Source: CAZAGD01 sp964484485 (lineage in GTDB: Bacteria; Desulfobacterota; SM23-61). Taken from it: DNA of 36,451 nt. The notes under the pieces are model-generated. The model worked only from the letters and a program-made list of their open reading frames with translations. It ran no database searches and was not told the origin of the DNA. The stretch covers positions 1-36,451 of the forward strand of contig CAZAGD010000085.1 in NCBI GenBank assembly GCA_964484485.1, in the 5' to 3' direction. Of this stretch, positions 30,376-36,451 are shown piece by piece. Each line of letters begins with the position of its first letter. The first letter of the stretch is position 1. The position numbers were made by a program, and so were the translations under genes.

Positions 30376-31458
30376 ATGAAGGGATTAGTTCTGCATCCAG
30401 ATGGGCAATTTCGTTTAGAAGATGTACCCGTTCCGCAAATTGGCCATAATCCTTTTAGCCCGTATGACGTTCTTATTGAAGTGGCTTATTGTGGAATCTG
30501 CGGCAGCGATATCCATAAATGGAAAGAAACCGACCGCCGCGGCGTAAAAGGTCCTTCAAAACCGGTGGTCTCAGGCCACGAAATGTCGGGAACAGTGGTA
30601 GAAGTTGGTCCAGGCGTTACTGATTTCAAGCCGGGTGATCGCGTGGTGGGTGAAATTGTTACCTTTTATTGCGGCAAATGCATCAACTGCCGCACGGGCA
30701 GAATTAACATCTGCGCCAACATGAAGCCCTCTGATCAACGAATTCATTACATCTCTGGTGGAGCCTTTGCCAAATACGTGGTCTGGCCAGAGCGACACCT
30801 CCATCATCTTCCTGATGCTATAGGTCTTAAAGAAGCAGTTTTAATTGAACCTACGGCTGGTTCTTTTCACAGCCTCATTGAACGGATGGATCTGAAAGCT
30901 GGCGAGTCTCTGGTAATAATGGGGCCAGGCGCCAGAGGATTAATTTTGCTACAAATTGCTAAAGCAGTGGGCGCTTCTCCAGTTATCGTTACGGGCTTGA
31001 CCAGAGATGAAAAAGTTCGATTAGCCTTAGCCAAAGAATTCGGCGCTGATGCTATAGTAAATGTGGAAAAGGAAAATTTATTAGAAATTGTTAAGCAAAT
31101 GACTAACGGCATTGGCGCAGATGTGGTCGTGGAAAATACCGGTTCCCCTAAGGCCGTGGAGGATACTCTTGATCTGGCTCGCCCTGGAGGAAGGATTTTA
31201 ATATCCGGAGGGGGCATCCGCGGAGGTATAACAGCTTCACTCGATACTTACAAAATTATAGTAAAAGAGCTTGATCTTAAAGGTGAAATTTCCCATGTAT
31301 GGACCTCCTGGCGGAATGCTATTAACTTAGTGGCGCAGGGAAAAGTGCACATCAAACCCCTCGTCTCCCATGTCTTTTCTCTTCGCGAATGGGAAAAAGG
31401 TTTTGACTTAGCGGCCACAAGTGCCGAAGCTTTGAGAGTGGCTCTGGTTCCTGATTAA
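30376..31458 (+). CDS. Zinc-dependent medium-chain alcohol/polyol dehydrogenase
   Basis: This 360-residue protein belongs to the medium-chain dehydrogenase family (threonine 3-dehydrogenase, butanediol and sorbitol dehydrogenase group). The catalytic zinc site is GICGSDIHKWKE with GHEMSGTVVEVG. The structural zinc site is CGKCINCRTGRINIC. The nucleotide fold is GPGARGLILLQIAKAVGA followed by GLTRDEKVRLA. The substrate cannot be told from sequence. ATG 30376 is placed directly after AAAGGAGAATTCCAAAA; an upstream in-frame TTG at 30319 lies ahead of the predicted transcription start and is rejected. Control by sigma-54 is implied by the promoter, and the window encodes two activators that could serve, but which one is unknown. 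Confidence 0.88.
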   Translation: MKGLVLHPDGQFRLEDVPVPQIGHNPFSPYDVLIEVAYCGICGSDIHKWKETDRRGVKGPSKPVVSGHEMSGTVVEVGPGVTDFKPGDRVVGEIVTFYCGKCINCRTGRINICANMKPSDQRIHYISGGAFAKYVVWPERHLHHLPDAIGLKEAVLIEPTAGSFHSLIERMDLKAGESLVIMGPGARGLILLQIAKAVGASPVIVTGLTRDEKVRLALAKEFGADAIVNVEKENLLEIVKQMTNGIGADVVVENTGSPKAVEDTLDLARPGGRILISGGGIRGGITASLDTYKIIVKELDLKGEISHVWTSWRNAINLVAQGKVHIKPLVSHVFSLREWEKGFDLAATSAEALRVALVPD

Positions 31459-31499
31459 GCGCATTTTTAAAATAAATTCTGGAAATTTTTCCGTCTAAA

Positions 31500-31946
31500 A
31501 TGAAAAATAGCGCGAAACGCCCGAAAAGAATTATAAATTTAATTTCCTGGTTAATTCTTATAATTTTGTTTTGCGCATTATCGGCATGTGGAGGGTCAGG
31601 GGGAGGAGGAGAAGGTGGCGGGGATAGTTCGCTAACTCTTGCTTGGGACGAACCTGAAACTAATGCTGACGGAACTCCACTTGCTGACTTAGCTGGATAC
31701 GTAGTTTATTATGGGGTTGAACCAGATTTCTATTTTCATCCGGAAAAAATAATAGGGAAACAAGAAGTAAAAGAAACATCAATTACCATAAGAAATCTCT
31801 ATCCCGGAACATATTATTTTGTGGTTACTGCCTATGATAAATACGGTTACGAAAGCGCACCGGCCACGTTATATTCTGATCCCAATAAAAATGTTCTCTG
31901 TGTTAATATTCCTGCCCAAGGAAGACCATATGAATGTTCTCAATGA
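31500..31946 (+). CDS. Putative lipoprotein with fibronectin-III-like domain
   Basis: This 148-residue protein has a basic N-terminus, a hydrophobic helix and a lipobox LSAC near residue 30, then a Gly/Ser-rich linker. The rest fits a single fibronectin type III fold: SLTLAWDEP, a DLAGYVVYYG strand pair, TSITIRNLYPGTYYFVVTAY and DKYGYESAPA. Such domains mediate protein or surface contacts. The product should be lipid-anchored outside the cytoplasm. It sits 41 bp after the dehydrogenase on the same strand and may share its transcript. The ribosome site before ATG 31500 is weak. Function is unknown. Confidence 0.75.
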   Translation: MKNSAKRPKRIINLISWLILIILFCALSACGGSGGGGEGGGDSSLTLAWDEPETNADGTPLADLAGYVVYYGVEPDFYFHPEKIIGKQEVKETSITIRNLYPGTYYFVVTAYDKYGYESAPATLYSDPNKNVLCVNIPAQGRPYECSQ

Positions 31947-31991
31947 ATTATTTTTTCAGACTTAAATAAGGGAATAATTCAAGGAGGAAAA

Positions 31992-33065
31992 GTGCGCCCA
32001 GCTTCTTTTAATTTTTTAAAATCTTTGGCCGAAGCTCCAAGCCCTTCTGGCTATGAACAGCCTGCTCAAAAAATTTTCCGCCAATATATTAAGAATTATG
32101 TCGACGAGTTAAAGACAGATGTTTTAGGAAATACTTTTGGTTTGATCAGAGGCCAAGGCGAGGGAAAGCCTGTGGTCATGCTAGCGGGCCACTGTGATGA
32201 AGTAGGCTTCATGGTGAAATACATAGATGAAAATGGCTTTCTTTACTTTTCGGCTATCGGCGGAATAGATGATCACCTTCTACCCGGCAAAAGAGTTTGG
32301 GTGCATACGGAAAAGGGACCAATCACGGGAGTTATCGGCCGCAAGCCGATCCATTTAATAGATCAAAAGGATCGCGAGAAAATAGTCCCTATACATAATC
32401 AATTCATCGACATTGGGGCTAAAAATAAAAATGAGGCCTTAAGATTAGTAAAAATTGGAGATGCGATCACTTTTGCGGGGGGTGTAGAAAAGCTCCTTGG
32501 AGACCGGATTGTCTCGCGGGGCTTCGACGATAAAGTGGGAAGCTTTGTCGTAGCAGAAGTTTTGCGTTTAATCGGGGAAAGGAAAGAACGGCCTAAATGT
32601 ACTATATATGGTGTTTCTACTGTTCAAGAAGAACTTGGCTTGCGCGGTGCCACGACCAGTGCTTACCAAATTCAGCCCGATGTTGGGATTGCCGTGGAAG
32701 TAGGCCACGCCAGCGACTATCCCGAAGCTGATAAAAAGCGCGTGGGGGAACACAAATTAGGGGCAGGGCCGATCATCGCGCGGGGAGCTAATATTAATCC
32801 CATAGTGTATGGTCTTTTAATTAAGACAGCTCGAAAAAACAAAATACCTATTCAGATTTTCGGAGCGCCGCGGGCAACGGGGACAGATGCCAATGTGATT
32901 CAGCTTTCTCGTAAAGGAGTGGCTACCGGATTGGTGAGCGTACCTTTGCGTTATATGCATACACCCACGGAGGTTTTATCACTCAAAGATTTGGAATCTA
33001 CTTGTCGCCTCTTGGTAGAATTTGTTTATAGTTTGGATGAAAAAATTAGCTTTATCCCTTTGTAA
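31992..33065 (+). CDS. M42-family metallo-aminopeptidase
   Basis: This 357-residue protein is a tetrahedral-type aminopeptidase (M42; glutamyl aminopeptidase or older 'cellulase M' names). All metal and catalytic landmarks are visible: GHCDEVGFMV near 67, SRGFDDKVGS near 180 (bridging Asp), STVQEELGLRGA near 210 (catalytic Glu pair), EVGHASDYP near 234 and the C-terminal RYMHTPTEV His. It should trim peptides in the cytoplasm. The start is GTG 31992, five bases after AAGGAGGA. It follows the lipoprotein by 45 bp and faces the convergent response-regulator gene, 16 bp away. Confidence 0.92.
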   Translation: MRPASFNFLKSLAEAPSPSGYEQPAQKIFRQYIKNYVDELKTDVLGNTFGLIRGQGEGKPVVMLAGHCDEVGFMVKYIDENGFLYFSAIGGIDDHLLPGKRVWVHTEKGPITGVIGRKPIHLIDQKDREKIVPIHNQFIDIGAKNKNEALRLVKIGDAITFAGGVEKLLGDRIVSRGFDDKVGSFVVAEVLRLIGERKERPKCTIYGVSTVQEELGLRGATTSAYQIQPDVGIAVEVGHASDYPEADKKRVGEHKLGAGPIIARGANINPIVYGLLIKTARKNKIPIQIFGAPRATGTDANVIQLSRKGVATGLVSVPLRYMHTPTEVLSLKDLESTCRLLVEFVYSLDEKISFIPL

Positions 33066-33081
33066 TTTTTGATAAAAAATT

Positions 33082-34443
33082 TTATTCTTGGCTTAATCCA
33101 TACTTTTTCATTTTATAACGCAAGACCCGTTCACTTATTCCTAATTCTGCCGCTGCTTTAGTCTGTATACCCTCATTATTTTTTAAGGCCTTCAGGATCA
33201 TTTGTCGTTCAATCTCTTCTAAGATTTTTGGCAGACTCCGACCATGCCTCCCCTCTTCAGCAAATCCTTCCATATTGAATTCGCGGATATTTAAGGGAAG
33301 TTCGTTCACCGTGATGATCTTCCCGGGGCATAAAACGACGGCTCGTTCGATAATATTTTCCAGTTCGCGTACATTCCCTGGATAATCATATTTCAGGAGA
33401 AGATCTTGGGCTTCCTTACTCAAACCGCGAATCTCTTTTTTATTTTGGGCACTGTACTTCTTTAGAAAATGCTCAATAAGCAACGGGATGTCTTCTTTCC
33501 TTTCGCGCAGTGGAGGAAGAGCGATAGTGACCACGTTTAGCCTATAATAAAGATCCTCGCGAAAAGTCCCTTTTTTAATGGCCTCTTCCAGATTGCGATT
33601 TGTGGCGGCAATTACCCGCACGTCCACCTTAATAGTCTGATTGCTACCTACCCGTTCAAACTCTTTTTCCTGGAGGACGCGCAAAAGCTTCGTCTGCAAT
33701 GACAGAGAAAGATCCCCGATTTCGTCGAGAAAAATAGAACCATGGTCCGCTTGTTCAAAACGGCCTATGCGGCGGGCAACCGCACCGGTAAAAGCTCCCT
33801 TTTCATGGCCGAATAATTCGCTCTCCAAGAGAGTTTCAGGAAGAGCCGCACAATTAACTTTTATGAAGGGCTTTTCCGCCCGCGGACTAGCATAATGAAT
33901 CGCCCGCGCTATCAGTTCTTTTCCAGTACCACTTTCACCCAAAATCAGCACGGTCGCTTGACTGGCTGCTACGCGCCCTACTAAGTTTAACGCTTCTTCC
34001 ATTGGCCGGCTGTTAGAAACTATAAAATCAACTTTAAATTTTTCCCGCAACTGTTCCCGCAATAAACGATTCTCGCGACTTAAATTTATTTCTTTTTCTA
34101 TCCTTTGAATCAAAATTAAGAGTTCATCGAGGTCGATAGGTTTAGTTAAGTAGTCGTAAGCTCCTTCTTTCATGGCCGCCACAGCCGAGCTAACACTGCC
34201 GAAGGCAGTCATGATGACTACAATCGTCTCCGGATTTAGCCTTTTGATTTCTTTTAAGAGCTGCAAACCTTCCATCTCCGGCATACGTTGGTCAGTGAGC
34301 ACCAAGTCAAAATCTCCATTTTTAAACTTCTCCAGGGCTATACGGCCATTTTCCGCCATATCAGGATGATAACCCCGCTTTCTTAAGAAACCAGCCAACA
34401 TCTCACCCTGCACTCTTTCATCATCTACTATTAATATCTCCAT
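33082..34443 (-). CDS. Sigma-54 response regulator, ZraR/AtoC type
   Basis: This 453-residue regulator has a receiver with Asp51 (LVLTDQRMPEMEG), a AAA+ domain with GESGTGKE, HEKGAFTGAV and LRERKEDIPLLIEHFL, and a Fis-type end with LGISERVLRYKMKKYGL. That recognition helix differs from the LGINRNTLR set found in the nitrogen regulators, so it should bind other sites. ATG 34443 is 2 bp from the kinase stop, a cognate pair. With the kinase and a Spy/CpxP-like gene upstream it forms a ZraPSR-like set, so zinc or envelope stress is a likely signal; this is inference from gene order. Confidence 0.9.
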   Translation of the reverse strand: MEILIVDDERVQGEMLAGFLRKRGYHPDMAENGRIALEKFKNGDFDLVLTDQRMPEMEGLQLLKEIKRLNPETIVVIMTAFGSVSSAVAAMKEGAYDYLTKPIDLDELLILIQRIEKEINLSRENRLLREQLREKFKVDFIVSNSRPMEEALNLVGRVAASQATVLILGESGTGKELIARAIHYASPRAEKPFIKVNCAALPETLLESELFGHEKGAFTGAVARRIGRFEQADHGSIFLDEIGDLSLSLQTKLLRVLQEKEFERVGSNQTIKVDVRVIAATNRNLEEAIKKGTFREDLYYRLNVVTIALPPLRERKEDIPLLIEHFLKKYSAQNKKEIRGLSKEAQDLLLKYDYPGNVRELENIIERAVVLCPGKIITVNELPLNIREFNMEGFAEEGRHGRSLPKILEEIERQMILKALKNNEGIQTKAAAELGISERVLRYKMKKYGLSQE

Positions 34444-34445
34444 CT

Positions 34446-36155
34446 TTAGCCCTCTTCCTGCCGGGGCAGAAAAACTTGGAAAATTGTACCCTGTCCAACT
34501 TGACTGATAACTTCGATTCTACCCCCATGTTCTTTGATTATTTTATGCGCCAAAGGTAATCCCAAACCCATGCCTTTGTCTTTGGTAGTAAAATAATAAT
34601 CGAAGATGCGGCGTAAGTTTTCTGGGGGGATGCCAGGTCCCGAATCGGCAACTTCGATCAAAATTTCTTTATCCCCTGAAAATTTAGCTGCCAATTTTAA
34701 ATTCCCCCCTGCAGGCATCGCCTGCAGAGCATTATTGGCTAAATTCAGCAAGGCTTCTTGCAAGCGCTGGCGGTCGACTTTAAGGGGCGGTAAATGAGAT
34801 GAAATTTCTTCCTCTATTTTTATTTTTTGTTGTTCGGCGGTTTCTTGAATAAGCAAAATTAAATCTTTTAAAATCTCTGCTATCTGAACTTGACTTAACT
34901 GCAACTTGGCCGGTCGGGCAAAAAATAAGAATTGTTCTATAATTTCATTTACCCGCTTCACTTCTCCCCGCAGCACATCAGTAAAACGCAGATATTCCTT
35001 TTGTTCAGAGCTCTCTGCCGGAAGAAATTCCCGCTGGAGGCGCTGAATGGCCATGCTTATGGCATTTAAGGGGTTGCGGATCTCGTGAGCCACGGCCGCC
35101 GCCAAATTTGCTAAAGAAGACAACTTCTCCGACTGATGAATCTTCTCCTCTAATTCTCTTAATTTGGCCAAATGGCGGTTTTCCAGACGGTAAATGACGG
35201 TGATGCCTGAGCCCCCAAAAGCTAAAAGAAATAAACTGAAAAGAAAAATATTTCGGCGGTCGGCAGCTATAATTTCCTCAACCTTATCTGTGGTTAACCC
35301 TATGCTTAAGGCCACCCTATTCCCTTCTTCCACTTCTATTACCTTAGCAACTTCTAAAACCCCTGGTTTTAGTTGACGGGCAATTTCAGCTTTTCCCTGC
35401 CGCTTTTGAAATAAGCTTTTAAGAAAGGGATCTTCCTCCTTTTTACCTATTTGGGATGCATTAGTATCAGCCCATATATAAAAATCTTCTCCATGGAAAG
35501 AGATATATTTAATTCCTCCTTTACCGCCCCATTCCTCAATGACTCCTTGTAAAATAACTCGCCGCCGATAAAATCGCAGATCATCCTGATTTATTTGAAT
35601 AAGCAAAAGTCCTTTCCCAGCTTTGCGGGCCACGGCTAAAGAAAGACTTTCCATTTGACCCGTCTCGGCCTTTTCCTTCCGCTCAATTGCATAAAGAGAT
35701 TTTCCCTCTAAGAGGGGAACACAAAAATGTGGTGGGGATTTCTCTTGGTCTGAAATAATTTGTAAAGAAGAAAAGCGTTCCTTCCCAGCCATCTCTTTTA
35801 GTCTGTCTTCTGCTGGTAATCCTGTTGCCAATTCTTGGTCCAAACGAAAAGTAATCTCTAAGATTAGATCAACTACTGCTTCGTCCAAAGACCACAGATT
35901 AGGTGGGGTTAAAAAAGATGAAATCTCCGGGAAGGCTTCTATAGCTTTTAAAGAAGATAAACTACTCTGAATACTTTTTTCTATTCCAGATATTAATGCT
36001 GACCCTTCGTCGAAAAGCAAACCGTAAAGATTGTTTTTAGCTCTTTTAGCTTCATACAAACCGTTGAAAATGAGCAATAGAGCCAGAAGAATCCATATAG
36101 TTAAAAGTGTAACTGGCCGAAAGAACCAATTTTTTTGCCTTGCTAATTGTTTCAC
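34446..36155 (-). CDS. Membrane sensor histidine kinase, ZraS-like
   Basis: This 569-residue kinase has a first membrane helix (about 15-34) and a periplasmic sensor region of roughly 260 residues with no family I recognise. A second helix (about 300-322) and a short coiled coil follow. The kinase core has the phospho-His near 357 (AAVAHEIRNPLNAISMAI), NLANNALQAMPAGG, DSGPGIPPENLRRIF and GMGLGLPLAHKI. The start is GTG 36155, sharing one base with the stop of the upstream Spy-like gene (TAGTG). The response regulator follows 2 bp downstream. Length is above E. coli ZraS, mostly in the sensor region. Confidence 0.9.
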   Translation of the reverse strand: MKQLARQKNWFFRPVTLLTIWILLALLLIFNGLYEAKRAKNNLYGLLFDEGSALISGIEKSIQSSLSSLKAIEAFPEISSFLTPPNLWSLDEAVVDLILEITFRLDQELATGLPAEDRLKEMAGKERFSSLQIISDQEKSPPHFCVPLLEGKSLYAIERKEKAETGQMESLSLAVARKAGKGLLLIQINQDDLRFYRRRVILQGVIEEWGGKGGIKYISFHGEDFYIWADTNASQIGKKEEDPFLKSLFQKRQGKAEIARQLKPGVLEVAKVIEVEEGNRVALSIGLTTDKVEEIIAADRRNIFLFSLFLLAFGGSGITVIYRLENRHLAKLRELEEKIHQSEKLSSLANLAAAVAHEIRNPLNAISMAIQRLQREFLPAESSEQKEYLRFTDVLRGEVKRVNEIIEQFLFFARPAKLQLSQVQIAEILKDLILLIQETAEQQKIKIEEEISSHLPPLKVDRQRLQEALLNLANNALQAMPAGGNLKLAAKFSGDKEILIEVADSGPGIPPENLRRIFDYYFTTKDKGMGLGLPLAHKIIKEHGGRIEVISQVGQGTIFQVFLPRQEEG

Positions 36156-36451
36156 TATCTATTGAATCCCCCTCGCCATGGCCTCATCCGTTGCCCAGGA
36201 GGCGGTTGAGGATAGAAATCAGGCGGCAGGAGTTTTTGCTGCTCGGGAGTAAGCACTCGCCTGATTTCCAACTGATAAAGAATCGTCCTTTCTTGAATCT
36301 TTGCCTCTAATTGGGAAATCTCCCTTTGTTTGGCCAGAATCTGAGAAGTTTCTGCTTGGGGATTCCGCATCAAATCTCGCAAATCAAATCTTTTAATTAT
36401 TAATTCATTCCGCCAAACCAAAGTGTCGCGCAAGTATGCTTCGCGCAACTC
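36155..36451 (-). CDS. Spy/CpxP/ZraP-like periplasmic protein (partial)
   Basis: Only the C-terminal 98 residues lie inside the window; the start and any signal peptide are beyond its end. The visible part is helical and charged, with LTPEQQKLLPP matching the LTxxQ motif of the Spy/CpxP family and a Pro/Arg-rich tail (RMRPWRGGFNR). The family holds periplasmic chaperones and metal-linked sensors such as ZraP. It directly precedes the kinase and overlaps it by one base, whereas in E. coli zraP is divergent. The family call is reasonable; metal binding cannot be judged from this fragment. Confidence 0.65.
   Translation of the reverse strand, partial: ELREAYLRDTLVWRNELIIKRFDLRDLMRNPQAETSQILAKQREISQLEAKIQERTILYQLEIRRVLTPEQQKLLPPDFYPQPPPGQRMRPWRGGFNR

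Noticed and set aside
1..36451. tRNA, rRNA or CRISPR loci
   Set aside because: No cloverleaf-like sequences, rRNA segments or regularly spaced direct repeats were seen by eye in the intergenic stretches.

Overview
The window looks like the chromosome of an anaerobic Gram-negative bacterium with roughly 42% GC. Lipoprotein signals, a periplasmic Spy/CpxP-like protein and a NapH-type membrane ferredoxin point to a double membrane. Split, archaeal-type glutamate synthase genes, many iron-sulfur proteins and a high density of sigma-54 regulators resemble what is seen in Desulfobacterota, Nitrospirota and neighbouring uncultured phyla. The exact phylum cannot be fixed from the sequence alone. No tRNA, rRNA, CRISPR array or transposase gene was seen.

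Positions 1-12.6 kb hold a nitrogen-assimilation cluster, all on the minus strand. In transcription order it reads amt, glnK, glnD, a small NtrC-C-terminus-like DNA-binding protein, glnA (GSI-alpha type), an MvhD-like electron carrier, a degenerate FMN/Fe-S paralogue of glutamate synthase, the active ferredoxin-FMN glutamate synthase domain, and a fused glutaminase + GXGXG subunit. No GltD-type NAD(P)H subunit is present in the window. A small lipoprotein (12.8-13.2 kb) and a plus-strand winged-helix polyferredoxin (13.4-14.4 kb) follow.

Positions 14.6-22.4 kb form a second, regulatory nitrogen block on the minus strand. It has an ammonium-transporter/GAF/histidine-kinase fusion, its NtrC-type response regulator and a MaoC hydratase in one operon. 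Upstream lie a stand-alone FMN glutamate-synthase-like protein with an attenuator-like leader, and a GAF-ANTAR putative antiterminator. Positions 22.6-26.0 kb hold a plus-strand Tat-exported DUF362 protein coupled to a NapH/NapG-like polyferredoxin, facing a minus-strand GAF-Fis protein that lacks an AAA+ domain.

Three minus-strand promoters (21.4, 22.5 and 26.1 kb) carry related upstream repeats. Some repeat copies pair in inverted orientation to outline two possible miniature elements. The gene-free stretch 26.04-26.75 kb is packed with palindromic repeats.

Positions 26.7-30.0 kb are the housekeeping tig-clpP-clpX operon. Positions 30.3-33.1 kb are plus strand: a zinc alcohol dehydrogenase behind a near-consensus sigma-54 promoter, a fibronectin-III-like lipoprotein and an M42 aminopeptidase. 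The window ends with a ZraPSR-like envelope-stress system (sigma-54 response regulator, histidine kinase, Spy/CpxP-like protein) cut by the window edge.

The likely theme is ammonium sensing and glutamine/glutamate synthesis. Amt and GlnK report ammonium, GlnD modifies GlnK, and the Amt-kinase and its NtrC-like partner give a second sensing route. Three proteins share an almost identical NtrC-type recognition helix, two of them without an ATPase domain, so they may act on the same DNA sites. The two parallel sensing routes and the unusual electron-input side of glutamate synthase are the most interesting parts.
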